Notes under the pieces: generated by a model
Database searches by the model: none
Told to the model about the DNA's origin: nothing
The model's input: only the letters and a program-made list of their open reading frames with translations
In this document: piece after piece, positions 56,925 to 64,000 of the stretch
How the letters are laid out: each line of letters begins with the position of its first letter
How positions within the stretch are numbered: the first letter of the stretch is position 1
Position numbers and translations under genes: made by a program
Assembly: GCF_030450125.1 (NCBI RefSeq)
Contig: NZ_CP123923.1
Coordinates: 2,418,001 to 2,482,000, forward strand
Length of the DNA: 64,000 nt
Direction of reading: 5' to 3'
Origin: Streptomyces sp. WP-1
GTDB lineage: Bacteria > Actinomycetota > Actinomycetes > Streptomycetales > Streptomycetaceae

Positions 56925-57671
56925 TCAGCGCTGTGCCGCCACCGTCACCGGCGCCGAGACGGAGTGCAGCGAGCCGTAGTAGTACGGATCGTCGCTGGAG
57001 TGGTCCTCGTTGATCGCGGCGGTGATGCCGATCGCGAGGAGCACGATCACGGCGACGCCGACGATGATCCCGATGACGCCCATGATCAGACCGGCCTGGG
57101 CCTGGCCGTGGTTCGTCGCCTCGCCGCGCTCGGCCCGGCGCCGTCCCTTGACGCCGAAGACCACCGCGAGGATGCCCAGGATCACGGAGGCGACGCCGTA
57201 CAGGCAGAACAGGCAGATCGAGAGGATGCCGAGCACCATCGCCGCGGTGCCCATGCCGTTCTGCGGGGCCATCGGCACACCGCTCCAGCCATAGCCGCCA
57301 CCGGCCGGGTAGCCGGGGTAGCCGTAGCCGCCTGCGGGCGGCGCGGACACCGGGGGCACACCGGCGCCGGTGGGCGCGATCGGCGGGGGCGGCACCGGCT
57401 CACCCGGGGCGGGGGCGCCGAACGCGGGCGGGGTGGGCGCGCCGAAGCCCGGGGCGGGCTGGGCGGGCGGGGCGAAGTTCGGCTGGGCGTACCCGCCGGT
57501 GGGCAGGTCGGTCACCGTGGCCTGCTCGTGCACGGACGGCGGCTGCGCCGGGGGCTGTCCCGCACCCGGCGCGGCGGGCCGGTCCTTGTCCAGCGACAAC
57601 CCCTGCTCGGGCGGCGCCCACGGGTCGTGGCCGCCGCCGGCCGCCCCACTCGACTGCGTTCCGTCTGACAC
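56925..57671 (-). CDS. DUF4190 membrane protein with Pro/Gly-rich N-terminus
   Basis: A 248-residue protein. Residues 1-140 are a Pro/Gly/Ala-rich disordered region with tyrosine-containing repeats (GGYGYPGYPAGGGYGW). The C-terminal DUF4190 part has two or three membrane segments (GTAAMVLGILSICLFCLYGV, SVILGILAVVFGVKG, LIMGVIGIIVGVAVIVLLAI) with the polar RRRAERGEATNHGQAQ loop between. Start is GTG 57671 with GAGGGGGAAG upstream. The longer frame to 58250 overlaps the adenosine deaminase gene and is rejected. Function unknown. Confidence 0.87.
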   Translation of the reverse strand: MSDGTQSSGAAGGGHDPWAPPEQGLSLDKDRPAAPGAGQPPAQPPSVHEQATVTDLPTGGYAQPNFAPPAQPAPGFGAPTPPAFGAPAPGEPVPPPPIAPTGAGVPPVSAPPAGGYGYPGYPAGGGYGWSGVPMAPQNGMGTAAMVLGILSICLFCLYGVASVILGILAVVFGVKGRRRAERGEATNHGQAQAGLIMGVIGIIVGVAVIVLLAIGITAAINEDHSSDDPYYYGSLHSVSAPVTVAAQR

Positions 57672-57972
57672 GCGTACTTCCCCCTCGGTCGTTCGTCCCG
57701 CCATGCTACGGCCTCCCCGGCCCGCCCCGGCCGGCCGGTCCCACCGTCCGGCACCGGGGCCCAGCAGGGCCGTACCCCTCCTACGGCTTCTCCCCGCACG
57801 GCTCGTACGGCCCCCTCCCCCGTCCGGCACCCGCCCCCCGCCCGTCCGGCACTCGCCCCCCGCCCGCCCGGTTCCTCCGTCCCGCGCCCGCCTACGATGT
57901 CCAGTGACGATCAGCCGATCACCCGCGCCGCGCCCGTGAGGGCCCGTCGGCGCCCTGCCCGGGGAGGCCCCC

Positions 57973-59040
57973 TTGACCGCCAGTTCCGTACCCGCCGCCG
58001 ACTCGGCCGACCGCGACCTGCGCGCGTTCATCGCCGGACTGCCCAAGGCCGAACTGCACGTCCACCACGTGGGCTCCGCCTCCCCCCGCATCGTCTCGGA
58101 GCTGGCCGCGCGCCACCGCGACTCCCGGGTCCCCAGCGACCCCGAGGCGCTCGCCGAGTACTTCACCTTCACCGACTTCGCGCACTTCATCGAGGTGTAC
58201 CTGTCGGTGGTGGAGCTGATCCGCACCCCGGAGGACGTCCGGCTGCTCACCTTCGAGGTGGCCCGCGACCTGGCCCGCCAGCAGGTGCGCTACGCCGAGC
58301 TGACCCTCACCCCGTTCTCCTCCACCCGGCGCGGCATCGACGCGCGCGCCTTCATGGAGGCGATCGAGGACGCCCGCAAGAGCGCGGAGGCCGAGTTCGG
58401 CACCGTGCTGCGCTGGTGCTTCGACATCCCCGGGGAGGCCGGCCTGGAGTCGGCGGAGGAGACCGTGCGGCTCGCCACCGACGACCGGATCCGGCCGGAG
58501 GGCCTGGTCTCCTTCGGGCTCGGCGGGCCCGAGATCGGCGTGCCCCGCCCGCAGTTCAAGCCGTACTTCGACCGTGCCGTCGCGGCCGGTCTGCGCTCGG
58601 TGCCGCACTCCGGCGAGACCACGGGTCCGCAGTCGGTGTGGGACGCGCTGAACGAACTGGGCGCCGAGCGCATCGGGCACGGCACCAGCTCCGCGCAGGA
58701 CCCGGCGCTGCTCGCGCACCTCGCCGAGCGGCGCATCCCGCTGGAGGTCTGCCCGACCTCCAACATCGCCACCCGCGCGGTGCGCACCCTGGACGAGCAC
58801 CCGATCCGGCAGTTCGCCCAGGCCGGGGTGCTGATCACGGTCAACTCCGACGACCCGCCGATGTTCGGCACCGACCTCAACAACGAGTACGCGGTGGCCG
58901 CCCGCCTCCTCGACCTGGACGAGCGCGGGATCGCGGACCTCGCGAAGAACGCGGTGGAGGCGTCCTTCCTGGACGCGGCGGGCAAGGCGCGGCTCGCGGC
59001 GGAGATCGACACGTACACCGCCGGCCGGCTCGCCGGCTGA
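57973..59040 (+). CDS. Adenosine-deaminase family protein (possible aminodeoxyfutalosine deaminase)
   Basis: A 355-residue zinc-dependent amidohydrolase. Metal and substrate motifs are KAELHVHHVGSA (HxH), the HSGET loop with a zinc-binding His, RIGHGTS and VNSDDPPMF with the catalytic Asp. The HVHHVGSA form differs from the usual HLHLEGS of adenosine deaminases. From memory, an S. coelicolor enzyme of this type acts on 6-amino-6-deoxyfutalosine in the futalosine menaquinone pathway, so that is the favoured role, though adenosine is possible. Start is TTG 57973, preceded by GGGGAGG. Confidence 0.85.
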   Translation: MTASSVPAADSADRDLRAFIAGLPKAELHVHHVGSASPRIVSELAARHRDSRVPSDPEALAEYFTFTDFAHFIEVYLSVVELIRTPEDVRLLTFEVARDLARQQVRYAELTLTPFSSTRRGIDARAFMEAIEDARKSAEAEFGTVLRWCFDIPGEAGLESAEETVRLATDDRIRPEGLVSFGLGGPEIGVPRPQFKPYFDRAVAAGLRSVPHSGETTGPQSVWDALNELGAERIGHGTSSAQDPALLAHLAERRIPLEVCPTSNIATRAVRTLDEHPIRQFAQAGVLITVNSDDPPMFGTDLNNEYAVAARLLDLDERGIADLAKNAVEASFLDAAGKARLAAEIDTYTAGRLAG

Positions 59041-59072
59041 GGCGCACCGCGATCCGCACCACAATGGGGGCC

Positions 59073-59756
59073 ATGCAGACCGTGACCGCCGTGGCCCACC
59101 GCGGCGACCCCTACCGCTTCCGTGAGAACACCCTCGACTCGCTGCGCTCCGGTCTCGACCGGGGCGCGGACGCCGTGGAGTTCGATGTCCGGCTCACCCG
59201 CGACGGCGTGCCCGTGCTGCTGCACGACGACACGCTGAAACGGCTGTGGGAGGTGGACCGGCCGCTGAGCGCGCTGTCCGCCGAGGAGCTGCGCGGGCTC
59301 ACCGACGGCCGGGTGCCGACGCTGGCGGAGGCGCTCGCCGCGACCGGTGACAGCCGGGTGATGGTGGATCTGTGCGGGCGGGTGACGCGGCGGACGATGG
59401 AGCGGATCCTGGACGTGGTCCGCCAGTGCGGGGCCGGGGACCGGGTGTACTACAGCGCGGGCGCGGAGACGATGCTCACCGTGCGCGCCGCCGAACCGGC
59501 CGCGGAGATCGCGCTGACCTGGACGACCCTGGCCCCGCCGCGCCCCGCGCTGCTGGCCGCGATCAACCCCCGCTGGCTCAACTACCGCTTCTCCCTGGTC
59601 GACCGCGACCTGGTCACCGAGGTGCACCGCGCCGGGCGGCTCGTCTCCGTGTGGACCCCGGACACCCGGCGCTCCCTGCGCCGGCTGCTGGCCCTGGGCG
59701 TCGACTCGATCACCACGAACCGCATCGACGTCCTGCACGAGCTGCGCTCCCGCTAG
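59073..59756 (+). CDS. Glycerophosphodiester phosphodiesterase family protein
   Basis: A 227-residue GDPD-fold enzyme hydrolysing glycerophosphodiesters to glycerol 3-phosphate and an alcohol. The motifs are AHRGDPYRFRENTLDS (His and Glu-Asn), DAVEFDVRLTRDGVPVLLHD with the conserved Glu, Asp and catalytic His, and a C-terminal SVWTPDTRRSL and GVDSITTNRID. The ATG at 59073, with GGGGG two bases upstream, is preferred to ATG 59064. No signal peptide, so probably cytoplasmic. Its stop overlaps the convergent phosphatase gene's stop. Confidence 0.92.
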   Translation: MQTVTAVAHRGDPYRFRENTLDSLRSGLDRGADAVEFDVRLTRDGVPVLLHDDTLKRLWEVDRPLSALSAEELRGLTDGRVPTLAEALAATGDSRVMVDLCGRVTRRTMERILDVVRQCGAGDRVYYSAGAETMLTVRAAEPAAEIALTWTTLAPPRPALLAAINPRWLNYRFSLVDRDLVTEVHRAGRLVSVWTPDTRRSLRRLLALGVDSITTNRIDVLHELRSR

Positions 59757-61381
59757 AGCCTGTCCGGCAACTCCCGTCGTCGCCCGAAGGACGAGCCGTC
59801 CGCCCGGCCGTTCAGCCGTACCGCCATCAGGGCCACGTCGTCGCTGCCGTCGGGAGTCAGGCCGTCGAGGAGGTGCGCGCACGCCTCCTCCGGGTCCGCG
59901 GGGGCGTCCTCGACCACCGCGGCGAGGCGTTCCAGGGACCGTTCCAGGTCTTCGTGGCGGCGCTCGATCAGTCCGTCGGTGACGAGGACGATCAGGGAGC
60001 CGGGCGCCATGGTGAGCCGCCGCGCGGGCGGATGCGGAAGTCCGAGGCCGAGGAGGGGGCCGTGCTCGCGCACATAGCCGGTCGTACCGTCCGGACCGCG
60101 CAGCAGGGGCGGCAGATGGCCGGCGTTCGCGACATGGACGAGGTCCGTGTCGAACTCGATCAGCAGGACGCAGAGCGTGACGGTGGCGCCCGGCGCCACC
60201 GAGGTGATCAGGTGGTCGAGGCGGTCCAGGATCGCCGTGGGGCAGTGGCCCTCGACGGCGTAGGCGCGCAGCGCGTGGCGGACCTGGCCCATCACCATGG
60301 CGGCGTCGAGGGAGTGCCCGGCCACGTCGCCGACGGCCACCACCAGTCCGTCGGGCGTGCTGATCGCCTCGTAGAAGTCGCCGCCGATCTCGGTGCGTTC
60401 GCTGGCGGGGAGATAGCGCACGGCCAGGTCCGCCCGTGCGGTCTCCGGCAGCCGCTCGGGGAGGAAGCTGCGTTGCAGGGTGAGGGCCAGGGCGTGTTCC
60501 TCGCTGTAGCTGCGCAGCGCCTCCAGCGCGAGCGCGCCGGCCTGGGTGAGCTGGGTCAGCAGCTGCTCGTCGTCCAGGGTGGTGACGGCGTCCGCCGGCG
60601 TCACGATGGCCACGGGCGGCCGGTCGGCCCTGGTGCGGCCGATGACGGTGCGGCGTCGGGCGCCCTGCGCGAGTCCGGGCGGCAGACCGGGCAGGTCCAG
60701 GTCCGGGAGCCCTGGGTCCTCGTCGTCGAAGCGGTGCGGGAGGGCGGTCGTCGTCGTGCGGGTCCGCGGTCCCGGCGCGTGCCGGGTGTGGGCGATCAGG
60801 GGGGCGCCCTGGGGGGTGGTGAGGAGTGCGGCCACGTCGCAGCGCAGGACGGCCGCGGCGCTCTCGGCGGTCACCTTGACCAGTTCCTGGGCGTCGGCGG
60901 CGCTGTACATCGCCAGGGTGGCGCGGTTGAGCAGGTGCAGCCGGTCCGCGAGGAGTTCGGCGCGGCGGCGGGCACGGGCGTAGCGCAGGGTCGCCGTGAC
61001 CGTCGCGAGCAGTTCGTCCGGGGCGACGGGTTCCACGAGGTAGGCGTCGGCTCCGCGGTAGAGCCCCTGGGCCCGGTCGTGCACGGTGACGGCGGAGGCG
61101 GAGATGTTGATGACGGGCAGGGCCGCGGTGACCGGGTTGCTCTTGATCCGTTCGCACACCTCGAAGCCCGTCATGTCGGGCAGCCGTACGTCGACGATGG
61201 CGAGTTCCGGCTCGGGGCAGGGGCCGTCGAGCAGTTCGAGCGCGCGGCCGGCGTCCTCCGCCTCGGTGACGCGGTGCCCGCCGCGGCGCAGCGTGGTGGA
61301 CAGGACGTACCGGTTCGCGGGGGTGTCGTCGACCACCAGGATGTGCGCGGGGGCGTGGTCCGGGTCGGGCCGGTGGGTCAT
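59753..61381 (-). CDS. Receiver-GAF-SpoIIE/PP2C phosphatase (RsbU-like)
   Basis: A 542-residue response regulator with a PP2C output. The receiver domain (about 12-130) has the phosphoacceptor Asp in LAIVDVRLPDMTG, but the conserved switch Lys (usually KP) is replaced by Glu in AYLVEPVAP. A GAF-like domain (about 145-290) follows, then the SpoIIE phosphatase (about 305-525: GGDFYEAI, VAVGDVAGHSLDAAMVMGQ, ANAGHLPPLL). It probably dephosphorylates an anti-sigma antagonist in partner switching. Its start overlaps the stop of the hybrid kinase gene (ATGA). Confidence 0.92.
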   Translation of the reverse strand: MTHRPDPDHAPAHILVVDDTPANRYVLSTTLRRGGHRVTEAEDAGRALELLDGPCPEPELAIVDVRLPDMTGFEVCERIKSNPVTAALPVINISASAVTVHDRAQGLYRGADAYLVEPVAPDELLATVTATLRYARARRRAELLADRLHLLNRATLAMYSAADAQELVKVTAESAAAVLRCDVAALLTTPQGAPLIAHTRHAPGPRTRTTTTALPHRFDDEDPGLPDLDLPGLPPGLAQGARRRTVIGRTRADRPPVAIVTPADAVTTLDDEQLLTQLTQAGALALEALRSYSEEHALALTLQRSFLPERLPETARADLAVRYLPASERTEIGGDFYEAISTPDGLVVAVGDVAGHSLDAAMVMGQVRHALRAYAVEGHCPTAILDRLDHLITSVAPGATVTLCVLLIEFDTDLVHVANAGHLPPLLRGPDGTTGYVREHGPLLGLGLPHPPARRLTMAPGSLIVLVTDGLIERRHEDLERSLERLAAVVEDAPADPEEACAHLLDGLTPDGSDDVALMAVRLNGRADGSSFGRRRELPDRL

Positions 61382-63195
61382 CGACGTTCCTCGGCGGGGG
61401 GTGGCGGCGGAGAATCGGCGGGCGTGCGTCGGACGGCCGCCACGTTCTCGTCCTGCCCCAGAGCCGCGGCGAGGATCGCCGAGGTGAGGCGGGACTTGTT
61501 CAGCACGGCGCGGACCGGGGCGAGACGCGCGTGGTCCACGTCGGCGGGTTCCAGCGCGGTGACGACGATCACGGGCACCTGGGCGGTGGCCGGACGGGCG
61601 GCCAGTTGCCGCCGGATCCGGTATCCGCTCGCGCCGGGCATGTTGAGGTCGAGTACGACGACGTCCGGCCGCTCACGCTCGACGGCGGCGACGGCGGCGC
61701 CGCCGTCGGTGAGCACGATGACGGACCCGGCGAGTTCCGCCAGCAGGGCCCGGAAGCCGGGCAGCCATGTCTCGTCGTCGTCGACGACCAGCACGGACCC
61801 CACCACGGCCGCCGTCTCCCGTGACGCCTGCGGGGGAAGGGCCGGGATGTCGATGACCACCTGGGTGCCCTGTCCCACCGCGCTGTCGAGCGTCAGCGTG
61901 CCCTTCAGCAGTTCGGTCAGGCGGCGGGCGTAGGGCAGTCCGAGGCCGGTGCCCGCCCGGCCCCGCTGGTGCGGACCCCGTACCTGGTAGAACTCCTCGA
62001 AGACCCGGTCGAGTTCGTCGGCCGGTATCCCGACACCGGTGTCCCGGACGCGGAAGACGAAGCGCGGCCCGTGCTCGTCCTCCCGTTCGGTGACGCCGAG
62101 TTCGACCGAGCCCTCGACGGTGAACTTCAGCGCGTTCGACAGCACGTTGCGCAGCACCCGGGTCAGCATGACCTCGTCGGTGACCAGGGGCGCCCGCTGG
62201 TCGTGGTCCGGGATGCGCAGGACGACACCGGGCTGTGTGGTGCCCCTCAGCGTGCCGCGCAACTGGTGCAGCAGCGCCCGCAGATCGGTCACGGCGGGCT
62301 GGGGCTCCAGTCGGCCGGACTCCGCCTTGGCGACGTCGAGCAGTTCGTCCACGAGGGCGAGCAGGGTGCTGCCCGATGCCTGGACGAGCGAGATCTGCTG
62401 GCGCTGCTCGTCGGTCAGCGGCTCCGCCCGGGAGTCCAGCAGCAGCCGGGCCAGGGCGATGACCGAGTTCACCGGGGAGCGCAGCTCATGGCTGACGTTG
62501 GCCCAGAAGCGGGTCTTGTACTCATGGGCGAGTTCGAGCTGCCGGGTCTTGTCCTCCAGTTCGGCGTAGAGCGCGACCACCCCGCTGTTGGTGGCCTGGA
62601 GTTCGCTCGTCAGCTCGGAGTACAGCGCCATGACACCGGCGTTCGTCTCCTCCAGTTCGGCGTTGAGGCGCTGGAGTTCCTCCTGCTGGCGCTGGGACTC
62701 CTCCAGGGCGGCCAGCAGCTGGTGGTTCTGGGTGCGCAGGGCCTCGACCAGGTCGGCCCTGGAATCGTCGCCGCCGAGCCTGCCGCGCAGTTCGAGGGCC
62801 AGTTCACCGAGGGCCGCGGGCGGCGTGGGGGTGCGTTGGGCCAGCACGAGTTCCTGGCCGCCGTCGTCCGGCGCGACCCGCAGCCGGCTGTCGTCCAGCA
62901 GGTGCGTGGCGGCGGCGAGCAGACGGGCCGGCGGCCGCGAGGCGTCCAGCCAGCCGAAGCGTACGGCCAGTACGGCGGTGCCGGACTCCTCCAGGCAGAG
63001 CCGCGCGGTGAGCCCCGGTGCGCCCAGGAGGCTTTCCCCGGCCTCGCTCACCACGGTGGTCATCCGTACCAGCGGGCTGCCGGTCAGCCCCGCGGCCCGG
63101 CACACCGACTGGGTGCACCGGCGCAGGGCGATCACGTCGCTCCCCTCCCGCAGAGCGATCGTGAACACCTCATGGCCGACCGGGCCCGGGGTCAT
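61378..63195 (-). CDS. Hybrid sensor histidine kinase with C-terminal receiver
   Basis: A 605-residue kinase. The first 130 residues resemble an RsbT-like domain without clear ATP boxes. A coiled coil (about 150-230) leads to the DHp helix with the phosphoacceptor His236 (FWANVSHELRSPVNSVIAL). The ATPase domain follows (N box NVLSNALKFT, G1 DTGVGIP, G2 GTGLGLPYARRL). A receiver at about 470-585 has the Asp in VVVLDLNMPG. No membrane segment is visible, so it is a cytoplasmic kinase. ATG 63195 overlaps the stop of the RsbT-SpoIIE gene. Confidence 0.92.
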   Translation of the reverse strand: MTPGPVGHEVFTIALREGSDVIALRRCTQSVCRAAGLTGSPLVRMTTVVSEAGESLLGAPGLTARLCLEESGTAVLAVRFGWLDASRPPARLLAAATHLLDDSRLRVAPDDGGQELVLAQRTPTPPAALGELALELRGRLGGDDSRADLVEALRTQNHQLLAALEESQRQQEELQRLNAELEETNAGVMALYSELTSELQATNSGVVALYAELEDKTRQLELAHEYKTRFWANVSHELRSPVNSVIALARLLLDSRAEPLTDEQRQQISLVQASGSTLLALVDELLDVAKAESGRLEPQPAVTDLRALLHQLRGTLRGTTQPGVVLRIPDHDQRAPLVTDEVMLTRVLRNVLSNALKFTVEGSVELGVTEREDEHGPRFVFRVRDTGVGIPADELDRVFEEFYQVRGPHQRGRAGTGLGLPYARRLTELLKGTLTLDSAVGQGTQVVIDIPALPPQASRETAAVVGSVLVVDDDETWLPGFRALLAELAGSVIVLTDGGAAVAAVERERPDVVVLDLNMPGASGYRIRRQLAARPATAQVPVIVVTALEPADVDHARLAPVRAVLNKSRLTSAILAAALGQDENVAAVRRTPADSPPPPPAEERR

Positions 63196-64000
63196 GGCCG
63201 CTGCCCGCGCACGGCGACGACGATCCCGGCGTCGTCCCTGCGTACGGCGGCCTGGTTGAGGATCTGCGCGGCGACCAGCGAGGGATCCTGGGCGAACAGC
63301 CCGGGGAAGTCCGCCGGCTTCCAGCGGTCGCTGAGGCCGTCGGAGTGCATGACGAGGGCGGACCCGGGCGGGAACGCGGCCTCGAAGGTGCGCGGGCGGG
63401 GCAGTTGCACGCCCACGATCCCCGGGAGGGACAGCAGTCCGCTCCGGGTGCTCTCGGTGGCGACCAGCGCGCTGATGTTGCCCGCCCCGCTCAGCCGCAC
63501 CCGCTCCGCGCCCAGGTCGACCAGGGCGATCGCCACGGCCGCCCCGCGCGTCCCGCGCAGGCCGCGGTGCACGTCCTCCAGTACGGCCGCCGGATCCATG
63601 TGACGGCTGTCGCGGAACGCCTCCCGGGCCCGGTCGGCGGCCCGTGCCGCGAGCGGCCCGTGCCCGAGTCCGTCGCACATCATCAGCGACAGTGCCCCGC
63701 AGCCGTGACCGATGACCGCGCGCACGGCCCAGGAGTCCCCGCACACCTGCTCACCGCTGATCGGACGCGTCAGCCCGCCGGTCGCCACCGGGTCCGGCGC
63801 CGCCCCGTCGGCCGCGCCCGCCCAGAAACGCGCGTAGAGGACCGTGCCGCGCCCGCGCAGGGAGTGCACCCCGGACTCGTCGGCCAGCCGCCCGATGGCG
63901 CCCAGGCCGATGCCCAGGGTGCCGGTGGCGGACGTGCCGTCACGCAGTGCCCGGGGGACGTCCTCGATGCCGGGCCCGCTGTCGAGGGAGAGGCACTCCA
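63192..64000 (-). CDS. RsbT-like kinase/SpoIIE phosphatase fusion, C-terminal part (cut by window edge)
   Basis: The 5' end lies beyond the window. In frame to 63998 the protein has a GHKL ATPase tail (DSGPGIEDVPRALRDGTSAT, TLGIGLGAIGRLADESG, then SLRGRGTVLYARFW) of the RsbT type, followed by a SpoIIE/RsbX-like PP2C phosphatase domain (CGDSWAVRAV, MMCDGLGHGPLAARAADRA, SGAGNISALV, MHSDGLSDRW). Such fusions occur upstream of hybrid kinases in actinobacterial stress modules and may both phosphorylate and dephosphorylate STAS antagonists. Its stop overlaps the start of the hybrid kinase gene. Confidence 0.9.
   Translation of the reverse strand, partial: ECLSLDSGPGIEDVPRALRDGTSATGTLGIGLGAIGRLADESGVHSLRGRGTVLYARFWAGAADGAAPDPVATGGLTRPISGEQVCGDSWAVRAVIGHGCGALSLMMCDGLGHGPLAARAADRAREAFRDSRHMDPAAVLEDVHRGLRGTRGAAVAIALVDLGAERVRLSGAGNISALVATESTRSGLLSLPGIVGVQLPRPRTFEAAFPPGSALVMHSDGLSDRWKPADFPGLFAQDPSLVAAQILNQAAVRRDDAGIVVAVRGQRP

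Noticed and set aside
63192..63869. A complete 225-residue phosphatase starting at 63869
   Set aside because: The frame continues without a stop to the window edge and encodes RsbT-type ATP-binding motifs, so the gene is a truncated view of a larger fusion.

Overview
The window is high-GC actinobacterial DNA. Gene content and order point to a Streptomyces chromosome, in the core region that also carries nusA-infB, ispG-dxr and gabT in S. coelicolor (order recalled, not searched). Support includes frequent GTG and TTG starts, strong third-position GC bias, a DasR-type operator at a chitinase, and a WhiJ/DUF397/ATPase regulatory triad. I see no rRNA, tRNA, CRISPR array, integrase or transposase.

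Layout. 1-5,876 (minus): the rimP-nusA-ylxR-infB-ylxP-rbfA translation and transcription operon, with rbfA cut by the window edge. 6,130-8,225 (plus): a lipoprotein, a ferritin-like protein and a kinase-fold protein lacking key catalytic residues. A MITE-like element (8,222-8,387) separates the last of these from a LysR regulator; the LysR gene is divergent from a short-chain dehydrogenase gene and they share a likely operator. 10,208-13,393 (minus): proS and two GNAT acetyltransferases. 13,623-16,721 is an accessory regulatory block: a translationally coupled triad (unknown protein, sigma factor, small membrane protein), then a WhiJ-like XRE regulator/DUF397 pair opposite an RsbW-like ATPase. 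16,744-20,667 (minus): ispG, a site-2 protease and dxr. Then come a secreted lamin-tail protein and an acyl-CoA dehydrogenase.

23,431-37,959 is the most unusual part. A 2,351-residue secreted RHS polymorphic toxin ends in a Hint domain and a 90-residue tip. It is coupled to a lower-GC putative immunity gene. It is divergent from a 2,051-residue secreted protein with DNRLRE-like, SGNH-like and two LamG domains.

38,057-56,080 holds a split polyamine/GABA catabolic region: a PotABCD-type importer, an FAD amine oxidase and an aminobutyraldehyde dehydrogenase, with gabT, an aldehyde dehydrogenase (probably succinate semialdehyde) and a PucR regulator further left. Together they could take putrescine to succinate. 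Between them sit an FtsK/TraG-like membrane ATPase, a PAP2 phosphatase, a GH18 chitinase and a conserved unknown protein. 56,291-59,756 carries a NADAR protein, a DUF4190 membrane protein, an adenosine-deaminase-family enzyme (possibly aminodeoxyfutalosine deaminase) and a glycerophosphodiesterase. 59,753-64,000 (minus) is a partner-switching/two-component module: an RsbT-SpoIIE fusion (cut by the window edge), a hybrid histidine kinase and a receiver-GAF-SpoIIE phosphatase, coupled by overlapping start and stop codons.
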